A stretch of 64,000 nucleotides of DNA from Aquarana catesbeiana (GCF_042186555.1 NC_133327.1:325636746-325700745), one strand, 5' to 3'. Counted from the stretch's first letter, positions 40,205 to 51,331 are shown. Program-made: numbers and translations. The notes: generated by a model not told the origin, from the letters alone.

Positions 40205-42998
40205 AATACTCATCAGGTTCTTCCCACCTTGTTACAGAACTGCTCGGTGCTGCGTTGTCTGTGTGACAGCTGCAGGGTCAGGGAGGGAGCTCAGCTGCAC
40301 TGATTGTACAATTTATTGTACATCTAACTATCACCTGTGTATTGCAAAGGTATGCTTGATTGGATTGTTTACGTAGGTCCTCATATTCAATATTTCTGTA
40401 AATCTAAAGGAAATTATGCCCCTAATATTTTTTTATTTGTGTTTAAAAGTAATTTCTTTTTCCTGTGTTTCTGCTTTTTTTTTTTTTTTTTTTTTAAATG
40501 TGGCGTGCAAAAACAAAACTGGAGAAACTTCTCAAAGCTGCCCTAAAATAAATAAAACTGCTGAAATCCAAAATCCACAAAAAAAACTTTTTTATATAAA
40601 CACATAGCACAATAGTGTACCAATCCAAGAAAGCCACTAGATGGCAGCAATTACTATCTAATTGTTTAAAGGCAAATTTAGTACAGTTGACTGTATTAAG
40701 TAGACCTCTTATTTAAAAATATATATATGTATTAAAAAAAAAATAACTCCAATGTATCTATAAAAAAAAACAGCATAGCAATCACAAAGTAATTGCTGCA
40801 GTTCCTGTGAGATACAAATTTATGGCCCCTCCTCTTTTTAATGTGCATGAATTTGATGTAATTCATTCATAATAGGCACTTGCATATATTTCTATCCAAG
40901 GGAATATTGCTTGCCCTAATATAAATGTGCCCTAAGACATCTCAATCATTGCTTTGTTCCTCTGGTAGAAAAAAATTGCTAAATGACTACACCATTTAAA
41001 AAAAAAATCCCAGTGGCGAGAAATTGAGATTTGCAGGGTCCAGGAATCATACGCTATGCAACAGGTACAGTCCAAACCAGTGGATACCTTAATGCTGTAC
41101 TCCAATCAAACATTTTTTTTTATATAGTGTGGAGGACATAGGTTTCATAGCTGAAATCTCTCTGTACATTCAATTCAAGTGACTATGATACAGATATCTT
41201 TCATACATCCTTTATATATCACTGTGGGATGCCGAAAAGGACTGGTGTCCTGGTGGATTTTTCACAGGAATATATAGAGCATTCCAGAGAGAGGAAGCAA
41301 GAGGATCAGCTGAACAGTACAATAGTACCTGAGATGTCACAAGGGCATAAGGTGAAGGGACATCCCTCTAATGGGGATATGACAATAAAAACCTGACAGA
41401 GGTTTAAACCTTTCCTCCCCACATTCAGAATACAAAACTTTTGGCTAGGGTTGTAGTTTAAGAGAACAGACAAGAAAAGGCAAACTACTTAACTTATTTA
41501 AAATGATTAATAATAACTGATCACTGGGTGCAAAGAAATAGTTTGGTTTTATTCCTTATCTCCCCATCATAATTCTTAGCTGCTTCTGACAGCTCAGTTT
41601 ATGGGTTTATAGATTATAAAGTACATTTTATTACATTGATTTTATTTGTTCTCACTGTTTTAAACTACTCTGTGTTTTACAGTATCCTAGGCACTACTGC
41701 AATCAAGAATTAAACATTTAAGGCAATGCCATACACATAACATTTGAAATATATACAGTAACTTTTACTGACGGTTGTAATTGTAACCAATTATTAATAT
41801 TATAATTATTATTGTTATTATTAATATTAATATTATTATTACAATTATAATTGATTTAGTGCCATCATCTTAATCCACAGACCACAATTCACACAGTTAA
41901 TATACACTGCCAAGACAATATAGGAAATTATAAAAAATATAGATAACCTGTCAGTTTGGGCAAAACTAAATCCAGATTAAAAAAAGTTAATTCCTTATTT
42001 TTGTTGAGAAGAATGGGTGTAGATTGCACTGGACTGACTCTATCAGTCAGTGTTGTAGATTGGTAGAGTGTGGGCAGAGGGAAAGAAATTTTTTCCAGAG
42101 GTCCATGTCCAGTTTGGTAAAAGGTGGTGATGAGCCCTCTTATGGGCTTGGGCTGCTACCTTGGTGTATGACCTTACGGTCGGCTCCGCGTGTAATGTAG
42201 GAAATGAGAATAAAGGAGCGCCTGGTGATCAAAGAGGTAATTCAATTGTATTTTTTTTTTTTTTTAAGATTTTTACTGCGCACATAAATATTATTTATAT
42301 AGTACATCAGACAGGGGTTACATCCAAACTTTAACAATAACGTTGTACATATCATTGTTCTCATTAGCTGAGCCAGTCAGGCCTCCACCCCTATCGTACA
42401 CTGAAGTATCTGTGCTTTTCTTCTTTTTCTTTTTTGAAAACAAACATTAAACCAGAACATAAAAGCAGCCGGATAACTCAACTAACAAAAACCTCCCTCC
42501 CCAGGTAATGTCTGTTTTCGGTGTTGCTTTTGGTAGGATGCAAAAAAAATCAACTCTGTCCACACCAAAAAAATACTCACTATCTGCCCTCTGTCATCTT
42601 TTCAAAAAAAAGAGAGAAGTGGCCTCGAGCAATCTAATGGTCTATCACCTTTCCTCCTCCAGGCGTTTTTTCAGAGTCTACCCATCTAAACCATACCTTC
42701 CTAAATTTCTTGGGGAGGCCTCTCTAGCTTCATAGGTCATTTTATACACCAGCACATCCGCATTTATTATTTTTATCCACATCCCCAGCGTCAACAGTTT
42801 ATTATGTATCCAGTGTCTGGCAATGTTTCCTCAATTAATTTGTATTTTATTTGAAGTTTTAGCACTGTCCTTCAGTTTTAGGACACTGGGTGGAACCATG
42901 TATGTAACTCCTCTATGCCACTATGACCAACTGTGCATCCAGAACCACAAGACAGTTATAAGCTAAAATTTAAGTCATTTTGCATTGACTCTGCAGTC
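40205..42998. other. Unassigned AT-rich stretch
   Basis: No gene is recognised. T runs occur at 40478-40494 and 42251-42265, and A-rich tracts at 40731-40743. ATT/AAT-rich simple sequence lies at 41800-41850. The 42270-42800 part has LINE-like texture but no domain I can support. Confidence 0.4.
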
Positions 42999-43260
42999 TA
43001 ATGCCCCGTACACACGGTCGGATTTTCCGATGGAAAATGTTCGATCGGAGCGTGTTGTCGGACATTCCGACCGTGTGTGGGCTCCATCGGACATTTTCCA
43101 TCGGATTTTCCGACACACAAAGTTTGAGAGCAGGCTATAAAATTTTCCGACAACAAAATCCGATCGCGTCAATTCCGACCGTGTGTGGCCTGTTCCGACG
43201 CACAAAGTGCCACGCATGCTCAGAAGAAATTCCGAGACGGAACAGCTCGGTCTGGTAAAC
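42999..43260 (+). repeat. Left terminal/subterminal inverted repeats of the Harbinger
   Basis: After TAATGCCCCGTACACACGG comes a region of repeated TCCGA/TCGGA words, including GATTTTCCGATGGAAAATG and its near inverse CATTTTCCATCGGATTTTCC, plus GTGTGTGG and ACACACAAAGT. Such subterminal words are typical transposase or partner-protein binding sites. The right-end counterpart is at about 50060-50204. Confidence 0.8.
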
Positions 43261-43875
43261 TTAGCGTTCGGAATGGATACAACACTTTCGTCACGGTGCA
43301 ATGTTAAAAATGGTTTAATACAGCGCACTCTCTTCTTCTTTATAATGTGAGAAGAATGAAGTAGTTTTGCTGCTCATATTCACACAGACTTCTCACAAAC
43401 TTCTTTCTTTATTATTTATCGGGATTCCCTTAATATATTTTGATTTGTCACATCTGACAAAAATATTTTTTTTTAAAATTTTTTTTTAAAGGCAGATTTT
43501 TTTTTTATTTTAGGTTTGTATTTTTTCCAAGGCTGATCTTTGTTTTATTTTATTTTTAGTTTTACTCCAGAATATTTTTGTGTGTGTTTTGTGTGTCAAG
43601 TTACCACAACACCATTATTATCTTGTATTATTTAATCTCAAGGAGATTGTTTGGTGTTGGTGTCCCTTGTTAATTTCACATTGTATTTTTGAAATGTACC
43701 TGAATCCTCACCAACAAACTGTCCTTTTTGAAGGAAAAAACACATAGGAGAGTATAATTGAAACCAAAAATCCTTTATTAAGGGCTCAGAACCAAACAAA
43801 GAGGGAGGCAACGCTGGATAAACATCAGAAATTAGCGAAGCCTGGGACCCCCAGGGCAGACGTCAATTCTTGAAC

Positions 43876-44040
43876 ATCAAAATTGGTGGCCTGAGGAGTC
43901 CATATGTAAGGGAGTGCAGTCTGGTCCAGAAGTCCCAGAGATCGGGAAAGCAGCAGATGACATCTGTGTCCCCAGGCTGTGGTACCACAAGAGGCTGCAT
44001 CTTTTGCCAGACCAGACTGGATCCAGGGTCTTCACTTTCT
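43876..44040 (+). pseudogene. Inverted fragment of the MADF exon
   Basis: The plus strand encodes KIGGLRSPYVRECSLVQKSQ and AADDICVPRLWYHKRLHLLP in two frames. These match the C-terminal part of the MADF domain encoded on the minus strand at about 44780-44950 (IGGLRSTYLRERQKVQDSQ, AADDIYVPRMWYYDRLHFLA). It is therefore a partial inverted duplicate of that exon at the 3' end of the gene. It has a frameshift and is not coding. Confidence 0.75.
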
Positions 44041-45099
44041 GGTTTTCCTTCCATGCTTCCTTCCTGGCTGTGGCTCTGCTGTTGGAGATGTGGCAGGAGG
44101 AGGAGTAGGACCTGGAGGAGGAGGAGGACTAGTAGGACCTGGAGGAGGAGGAGGAGTAGTAGGACCTGGAGGAGGAGGAGGAGGTGTAGTAGGACCTGGA
44201 GGAGGAGGACCATGTGTGAGGTCACAAATGTGGGTCTCAGATGTTATTTGGGCCCTCAACCCCTTATTGAGAGCTTCCAACATTAATGACTCACACATGA
44301 GTTGTTGGCCCTCCTCCATCCGCTGCATTTTACAGGCAATGATGGCAGCAAAGTCCTCCTCCACGGTGTATGGTGCTCCCAGGGCCTCTGTAGCCTTCCA
44401 AAAGAGGCCTATGGCAGCCTCCTCTAGGGCACTCCTCTTCCTGCCACTTTCTCTTTGCAGGTGTAGGGGAGGGACCTGGGTATCAGGCAGCCTGCTCGGC
44501 CCAGCCACCTCCTGGCTGAGACTTCCCTGTGTATGAAAAAGGGACATGGTTGTAATGTTTAGCATCATCAATCACAATCATAAATTAGTACTCCAAACTA
44601 ACATCTAGTTAACATCATTGATTGGACAAGCAGAAATATTTTGAAGAATGCTATACCTGGCTCAATCTGGGCTCCTCCAAATGTTGCTGCTTGGAAGGCC
44701 CAGGTTTGGCGTCAGAAGCCTCAGCTGGGGGGAAGGAAGCGTGGAAGGAAGACTGGAGAGTGCTGGCCTGGGTTTAGTCTGGCCTGCCAGAAAATGCAGC
44801 CTGTCATAGTACCACATCCTGGGGACATAGATGTCATCTGCTGCTCCGGATCTCTGCGAATCCTGGACTTTCTGGCGCTCCCTTAGATATGTGCTCCTCA
44901 GGCCACCAATTAGGATCTTCAAATATGTGATGTCTGCCGTGGGGATCACCTGCTTCACAATTTCCAACAATTGATCCAGCGCTGCCTTCCTCTTTGTTAT
45001 GTTCCTATAATGTGTGTGGTTGATCTCCCACAGACACGGCAGCTCCCTGAACATGTCAATGAATATTGCCATGAAGTCAGTATCTTGAAAGATATCCAT
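44032..45099 (-). pseudogene. MADF-domain protein of the Harbinger, two exons, frameshifted
   Basis: Exon 1 (45099 to 44657) starts MDIFQDTDFMAIFIDMF and encodes a MADF (Myb/SANT-like, Adf-1 type) DNA-binding domain: ELPCLWEINHTHYRNITKRK, LKILIGGLRSTYLRERQKV, IYVPRMWYYDRLHFL. A donor GTATAG follows. Exon 2 (44526 to 44032) begins after CATACACAG and encodes an Arg/Ser/Leu stretch, a helical EEDFAAIIACKMQRMEEGQQ segment and a proline-rich tail (PPPPGPTTPPPPPPG). The exon 1 frame ends in a stop just before the donor, while another frame (EEPRLSQ then GSLSQEV) joins smoothly, so a one-base indel disrupts it. An upstream non-coding exon is suggested by a GTAAGA donor near 45211 and a CTTGCAG acceptor at 45104-45110. 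Confidence 0.75.
44090..44215 (-). repeat. GGAGGA-rich low-complexity repeat (poly-proline coding)
   Basis: The plus strand repeats GGACCTGGAGGAGGAGGAGG and TAGTA, which on the minus strand encodes GPTTPPPPP repeats in the tail of the MADF protein. Confidence 0.85.
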
Positions 45100-45109
45100 T
45101 TTCACTGCA

Positions 45110-45389
45110 AGACACAACACAAGACAAACCCTAATGTCAGCCAAAACTCTCCTAATCTTGTTACAAAATCGGCCTCAATCTAGAAGCAGTATATGCCCAA
45201 GTTTGTCTCTTACCTTCGTTCTTACGATCGGCGCCTCCGATGCTCCTTCCTCCGCTCACAGATCGTACGTAATACGCACGCATGTTACGCTTTATACACA
45301 CTGCGCATGCGTGTAACTCCGCCCGCCCCTGACGTTCTTTCTAGTCTATTCCCCGCCCCTTTTCGTTCTGCGCAGTGGGGGAAGAGCAC
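45110..45389. promoter_or_regulatory. Probable bidirectional promoter of the MADF and Myb-like genes
   Basis: The two genes start about 290 bp apart and point away from each other. The space is CpG-rich, with GC boxes (CCGCCCGCCCC near 45319-45329 and CCCCGCCCC near 45351-45359), a palindromic CTGCGCATGCG NRF1-like site (about 45300-45310), a CRE-like TGACGTTC and TTTATACA. This is the texture of a TATA-poor housekeeping-type promoter. A spliced 5' UTR for the minus-strand gene lies within it. Activity is inference. Confidence 0.55.
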
Positions 45390-46682
45390 ATGGCGAATAC
45401 ACAACAGGTGCGTGCTAATTACAGGAACGAGGAGGAGGAGGAGGAAAGCCCGGATCCGGACGCATCCCGATCCAGAAGGAGATTTAAGGCCTCAAATATG
45501 TCCTTTGGGGAGATGTTGGAGATGGTGGACATCCTGAAGAAGGCCGACTATGATGGGAAGTATGGGCCGAAAGGCCAAGATCATGGCGAAAGTGGTCAAA
45601 AGTCTGCACCGGCATTTTGGGGTACGACGATCGAAAGATCAGCTCAGGAAACGGTGGTCGGACCTCAAATTAAGAGAACACGAGCAGTACAGAAGGATCC
45701 GGAGAGTGCTGCAAAAAAGTAAGTAGTTGTGCTGTGTTCCTATTCTTTTTGTGTTTATTACGTTCGTGCTGCTCCATGTGCTTTTCTTACAAGTGTACAT
45801 TTTAAAATGGCAACTTTCTGGTTCATGGGCACATTATTCGTTCATATCAAACATTTTTCTTTCGGCCTATAAAACACCATTTTTTTGGCCATATGCATTT
45901 TGGGCACATTTTTTACGCCCTACTTGTATGAAACTAATTTGGTTGTGTAGATGGCTTTGTTACTAGAATGAAATGCAAACTAGATTCTGTGTAAGGAGAG
46001 GACACTGAGCAGCGGTTTTCACATCTGGACACTGGAGCACTAGTGTGGGACACCAGAACACCATTTTTATTAAGGGGGGCGCACAGTTGCTCCAGTGTAT
46101 ACTATAGGGGTGTCTCCATCTGTGAAGCTTGTACCAAACAGGTAAAGTATTGCAGCTTGACAAAGGACACTGAAAATGCTACATTTTGGAACTCTGCCAA
46201 AATAGACAATTGTACCCCACTTCCAAGGAATGTTTCCTATTTATAGTTCTGCCATCAAATATCTGTGTGCTAAGTATATCATTTTTGTTTTACATAGGGG
46301 AGAAAAGACTCGGAGGACACCCCTCATCCGAAGAGACCATAGACCCCCCCCCCTCTTGGAAGAAGGGGAAATACCCCCAACCCAAAAAGTGCAGGAGGAA
46401 GAAGACGTGGAGGAACTAGTCACCACAACAGGTGAGTGTCTGCGACCACAGGCTCAGGTAAGAGATGGATGCCGGCATATTTTTGATACCTGTTTTTGTT
46501 TGGTTTCTCTCTTTTTAGGTGATCGTGATGTTGTGGATCCAGATCGTTTCACATCAGAAAGTGTCCAGATCCTGATCGGGGAGATCATGGGGTATAATTT
46601 ACAACTGGAAGACCTCAAGAAAAACATCAATGATGTTATTCCAAAAAATCAAAACATCATTGATGTTTTGGGGCGAGTTTAA
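45390..46682 (+). pseudogene. Myb/SANT-like DNA-binding protein of the Harbinger, three exons, frameshifted
   Basis: Exon 1 (45390-45718) starts MANTQQVRANYRN with an acidic EEEEEE stretch. It then has SFGEMLEMVDILKKADYDGK and, after a frame change near 45560, KIMAKVVKSLHRHFGVRR, DQLRKRWSDLKLREHEQY and RRIRRVLQK, a helix-turn-helix Myb/SANT-like domain. Donor GTAAGT follows at 45719. Exon 2 (46298-46431) follows TACATAG and ends before GTGAGT. Exon 3 (46519-46682) follows TTTTTAG and encodes DRFTSESVQILIGEIMGYNL to a stop. The frame change between YGP and KAKIMAK, apparently a small deletion, breaks the gene. In this superfamily the Myb-like partner aids nuclear import and end binding of the transposase. 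Confidence 0.78.
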
Positions 46683-46747
46683 AACCCCTCCAAAACACTT
46701 TGTTTTTTTGTGTGCTACAATGTTAAAAATGTTTTAGCGATTTTTAG

Positions 46748-46969
46748 AAAAGCCAAATTTGGAGAATGCACACAGTGTGCCAACATGTGCTATCTGCCAT
46801 CACGGGAGATCAATGGGCGCGTTTTGGGGGGTGCAACCCCTTCCTCAATAATAAAGTAGCTGAGAGGAAGGGGTTTCTCCCCCAAAACACGTCCCTTGAT
46901 CCCCCCGTGATGGCAGCTAGCACATGTTAACATTGGTAAATTTGTGTGCATCTTCCAAATTTGGCTTTT
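46748..46969. repeat. Inverted repeat (~88-bp arms) between convergent genes
   Basis: AAAAGCCAAATTTGGAGAAT..ACATGTGCTATCTGCCATCA on the left pairs with TGATGGCAGCTAGCACATGT..CCAAATTTGGCTTTT on the right. The arms have scattered mismatches and the loop is about 45 bp. It lies 66 bp after the Myb-like stop codon and before the 3' end of the transposase gene. It may be a nested MITE that now serves the shared 3' region. Confidence 0.85.
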
Positions 46970-47347
46970 CCTGGGGTGACTTCACCCCATCTGAACGCAA
47001 TATCAAACACAGTTCCGAAATACTCATGTCTGATATTGCCTTCAAGTTCTACCAAATGTGAACTTTGTAAGTTCAAGATTTGTGTCTTTCTTGTTGGTTT
47101 TACACATGCCTGTTTTATCTTAAATGGACATTTATATTTTTTATAATGCCCCACCAAAAATTGTTATACAACAAACATGTTGGTTTGTTTTAAAAACCTT
47201 TTCTAAATGCACATGTGATTGTGCAGGGATTAAAAAGATTGTTAATCAAGAATGTGTGGATTATTGTCTCAACGCTACAACACTTTTGTGGTGATGTAAT
47301 TGCTGTTTTCTGTGACAATGGGGGTTAGTTCCTAAGGGCAAATCCTC

Positions 47348-47400
47348 TTTGCACTACAAGTGCAGTTTCAGTGCAGTTTCAAGTGCACTTGTAGTGCAAA
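47348..47400. repeat. Perfect 17-bp-arm hairpin
   Basis: TTTGCACTACAAGTGCA (47348-47364) and TGCACTTGTAGTGCAAA (47384-47400) are exact reverse complements around a 19-base loop. The outer flanks (AAGGGCAAATCC and GTCTTTGCCTTTAGTAAATAA) extend it imperfectly. This is probably a short MITE of the TTTACTAAAGGCAAA type. Confidence 0.8.
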
Positions 47401-47565
47401 GTGTCTTTGCCTTTAGTAAATAACACCCAACAGTGCTTTGTATAAGGTTACACAATCACGCCATTTTCAGGACTCCTCACATTTCTGTCAGGGTCAGCTA
47501 AAACAAACACAAGCAGTAAATGTCAACAAAGATTTGCTTTTTTTCGTTTTATTTGCTAAAAGGCT

Positions 47566-49644
47566 TCACAAATTTGCTGGCATATTGATGGCCCCCCTAC
47601 CCGCAAAGAACTCAAGGTATCTTAACCGGACATCACGGGCACTTAGGGAGGGCAAGCCAGGACGGCCACTTTCAAGCGCCGTCAGGGTTGTTTCATGTAG
47701 AATTCCTGCCTCAGGCCCAACTGAGCCAGCATAGTTGGCAGAATGTTGGCGTAAAAAGTTATGTAGAACACAGCACGCCAAGATTATATGATTAAGTTTA
47801 TACTCCGCCATATGGATGGGTGTCAGAAATAGGAGGAACCGGCTGACCATGATTGCAAATGTGTTCTCCACCACTCTTCTGGCTCTGGCCAGCCGGTAAT
47901 TAAAAACCCTCTGTTCCGGGGTGAGGGTCCTCATCAGGAATGGCCGCATAACATGGTTCCCCAGCGCAAATGCTTCATCCGCAATGATGATGAATGGGAG
48001 ACCTTCCACATTCTCTTCTGGAGGTGGCAAGTCCAAGCTGCCATTCTGGAGATGCCTGTAAAACTCCGTCTGGGCGATGACTCCACCATCGGACATCCGG
48101 CCATTCTTCCCCACGTCCACATACAGGAAGTCGTAATTAGCCAACACCACCGCCAACATCACAATACTATTGAACCCCTTGTAATTATAATAGTATGACC
48201 CCGAGTTGGGTGGTGGGACGATGTGGACGTGTTTCCCATCAATTGCCCCTCCGCAGTTAGGAAAGTCCCACCGCTGGGCAAAGTGGGAGGCCACAGTCTG
48301 CCATTCCTGTGGCGTGGAAGGAAACCGTTGAGGAAAAAAAACAAAAATGAGTATTTTTGCACATAAGCATGGAAAGCAGATTAGACACAAACCTTCTTGG
48401 CCAACATCCAGATAACATTTAGTAAGGGGAATTTTACAACACCAAAGTATAAGGTACACCTATCATATCCCCCCCCCCCCCATGGGCCAATTCTAACATT
48501 ATAGGGGGGGGGGAATCTTGGACAGGTAACCCTCTTCACTTCATTGAGAGATGAATGCCTAAATAATGGGTATTACTTGGAACAGCCCCTCCTTAGTTAC
48601 ACTATTGGCAGCCCACTGGACAGGTAAGGAGTGTCATAATACAAAGATATAAATACACACTGTACACATTTGAGCACATTTGGACATTCTGCTATTACCT
48701 ATCAAGATAATAATAGGATACAAAAACTTTAAACAGTACCATTTGAAAGTATACAGGCAGGCCCTTGCACTACATGCTTTGGGGAATTCATCCATAAATC
48801 TGACCACAAAAGAGATGGGTATAGTGTGTATGGGTTTGGCAAAGTCAGCAGATAGATTATTGAGGATAGATAGAGAATTGGTATCAGCTGACTGGGGGGA
48901 GGGAGGGTTCCAAATGATTTGGGAACCCCCCCAAAAAAGCCTCTGGCACTCTGCCTGAATTCAAAGCACAAATCACATTTCTAAACATTTTAGGGGGTGT
49001 TTGGGGTAAACCACTACTATGGAGCTGATAAAATACATTGTTAAGTGACTACATGAGGTGAATATAGGCCAGGAGAACATGCTGGGGAGGTAAGTGAAGG
49101 TAAATATGTATGAAGGACAAAAAAAAAATAACATAAAAAGCCAGCATACATGAGGACAAAGGGGACATTCACAGCATATTACAATCATGGTAATTAGGGA
49201 ATGAGGAAAGAAATACAATATATTAGCAAACATTCAATACAATAAAATGTGATATTAAAGGATAAATCTTACCTTCATATACTCCTTCTGCAGGACCTGG
49301 ATGATGGCAGAACAGGTCTCTGGGATAATGATCCCCAGAGCCTGGGGGGAGATGCCTGTCGAGAACTTCAAGTCCTGCAGGCTTCTCCCTGTCGCCAAGT
49401 ACCGCAGGGTAGCGACGAGCCTCTGCTCTGGAGTGATGGCTTGCCTCATGCAGGTATCCTGCCTGCTGATATAGGGGGTCAGCGAAGCCAACAAACAGTG
49501 AAATACGGGGTCCGTCATCCTGAGAAAGTTCCTGAAATCATCAGGATTATTTTCACGGATCTCACGGAGCAAAGGCATATGACAGAGCTGGTCACGCTGA
49601 AGCAACCAATTCTTGGTCCATGAACTCCTCCCCACCCTGTTCAT
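47566..49644 (-). CDS. Harbinger transposase (DDE, HARBI1-related), two exons
   Basis: Exon 1 (49644 to 49273) starts MNRVGRSSWTKNWLLQRDQ and encodes the N-terminal helical region, with PDDFRNFLRMTDPVFHCLL, PEQRLVATLRYLATGRSLQD and SPQALGIIIPETCSAIIQVL. A GTAAGA donor follows. Exon 2, starting near 48306 after a CCACAG acceptor or at 48324, runs to the stop at 47566. It has the DDE_Tnp_4 core: GGAIDGKHVHIV (first Asp), FLYVDVGKNGRMSDGGV (second Asp region), FIIIADEAFALGNHVMRPF and RARRVVENTFAIM (catalytic Glu). Both exons are open with no internal stop, so this may be a working or recently working gene. It would cut and reinsert the element at short target sites. It converges with the Myb-like gene. 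Confidence 0.9.
48471..48484 (+). repeat. C run (about 14 bases)
   Basis: A homopolymer of C within the transposase intron, with a G run at about 48504-48513 downstream that could pair with it. Confidence 0.85.
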
Positions 49645-50437
49645 GGACTAGACTTGTGTCAAGGTCAGGACCCCAACACCAAGCCCCCTCACAGCACGAA
49701 CTCTACGAGGAGTATGTATACGCAACATGGCTAGAAAACGGACGGCTGCTCAGAACGAAGTAACAGAACGCACTGAAGAACAGCAAGGCCTGTGAAGAGC
49801 GACCTGAAAAACAGTAACGAACGAGCAAGAACACAATGACAAGTCACGCGTAGCTTGCTTGCACGCACTGAAGAGCAGATACAAACCCACAAGCACAAAC
49901 CGAACCGCAAAAAACGATCTAAAGCCACGAGTCTGAAAAAGCGTGAATCGTCTCTCACCAAACTTTTACTTACACAAAATTAGCAAAAGGAGCCCAAAGG
50001 GTGCCGCGCTTGGTTCTGAACTGGCCTTTTCTAGTCTCGTCGTACGTGGTGTACGTGACCGTGTGGTTGGCGATCGGAAATTCCGACAACTTTGTGCGAC
50101 CGTGTGTACGCAAAACAAGTTTGAGCCAACATCCGTCGGAAAAAATCCTAGGATTTTGTTGTCGGAATGTCCGATCAATGTCGGATCGTGTGTACGGGGC
50201 ATTAGGCTGTATGTGTGTTCTGAACTATTGATTTTTAAATCCACAGTTGGCCACAAGGTCATAAAAGAATAAGTTTGCCTAGGTTTGTCCAATCTCCTAA
50301 TATGAGATATTAGCATGGGGTCCAATAATAATGTGCCCATAGATAACTTCCCTAAAATAAGGTACAACCACACTCATACTATATAACAATATATATAAAA
50401 AAACAAAAACAAACTCCTGAGCCCAAAGCCCTGATTT

Positions 50438-50757
50438 ATGTGGCACAGTAGCTAAGTGGTTAGCACTTCTGTCTGGCAGCACTAGGACTTGCCAGTCAGA
50501 TCCCAACCATGGCACTACCTGTCTGGAGTTTGCATGTTCTCCCTGTGCCTGTGGGGGTTTACTTCCACACTCCAAGGACATGTTGGTAGGTTAATTGGCT
50601 CCTGTCTGGCCCTAGTATGATTATGTATGAATGTGAGTTAGGGACCTTAGATTGTAAGCTCCTTGAGGGCAGGGACTGATGTGAATGTACAATATATACT
50701 GTATGTAAAGCACTTCATAAATTGCTGGCGCTGTATAAATACCTGTAATAATATATA
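50438..50757 (+). mobile_element. tRNA-headed SINE (V-SINE-like), copy 2
   Basis: It aligns along its length with 23038-23364: TGGCACAGTAGCTAAGTGGT, GGAGTTTGCATGTTCTCCCT, GACCTTAGATTGTAAGCTCC and a tail TGTAAAGCACTTCATAAATT, then GGCGCTGTATAAATA. The B box is eroded (CAGTCAGATCCC for GGTTCGAATCC), and copy 2 lacks part of the TAAATTGTC segment. It has diverged further from the family than copy 1. Confidence 0.8.
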
Positions 50758-51331
50758 ATACTCAATGCTAAGTTTTTCTCGTCGAACAATGTCCCCCTTG
50801 GCTCTTTATTGTCTTATTATCAACATATCAAGCAACTGCACAATGTATAGCATAAGTTCATTGTTTCAGCAGCTCTGTTTTTTTTTTATAATTTAAACTG
50901 ACGCACTTCGCCGGAAAAAACACTTTTTCTAACAAGCTTGCTGTATTGTCTACTCCTGCAACCAGCAACATGTAACTCCCCAAGTGTGGGTCCAAAATCT
51001 GCCTATCTTGGTGAGTGTCCTTCTGTATTTAGAGCCTGTGGCCTAGTGGATGGCTAAATCCAACATGTGGTGGTGTTTTGACACACCAAGATAGCTGACT
51101 TTTGGATGCACACCCAGAGGTGTCCATATCATTGGTTGCTGAGAAAGACAATAGAGCAGCTTGTTGCATGTTATTGAAAACATGTACTCTTGCCCTTGTA
51201 AGTTGGAGGATATTAACTCTATATTTTCTGAAGAAGCGGTTTTATACAGAAATGTGTCAAAATTGAAGAATGAAATATAAGGCTCCTTTTTCAGATAAAA
51301 TACAGACATACATGCATCCCTATGGGATAGT
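50758..51331. other. Unassigned sequence
   Basis: No gene is recognised. The 50940-51330 part contains AACATGTAACTCCCCAAGTG and related low-copy sequence without a domain. Confidence 0.35.

Larger units (their letters stand above)
42999..50204. mobile_element. Harbinger (PIF/Harbinger) transposon with three genes
   Basis: The ends are inverted repeats: TAATGCCCCGTACACACGGT on the left, and the reverse complement of the right end reads TAATGCCCCGTACACACGAT. GGTCGGA/TCCGAC motifs recur subterminally at both ends. Inside are a Harbinger DDE transposase (minus, 47566-49644), a Myb/SANT-like gene (plus, 45390-46682) and a MADF-domain gene (minus, 44032-45099). Family knowledge: Harbingers encode a transposase and a Myb-like partner that helps it bind DNA and enter the nucleus. 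A third, MADF, gene is less usual. The transposase looks intact; the two partner genes are frame-damaged. Confidence 0.9.

Noticed and set aside
47566..49644. Domesticated host HARBI1 gene
   Set aside because: The gene lies between matched Harbinger terminal repeats with its Myb-like partner, so it is a transposon gene.
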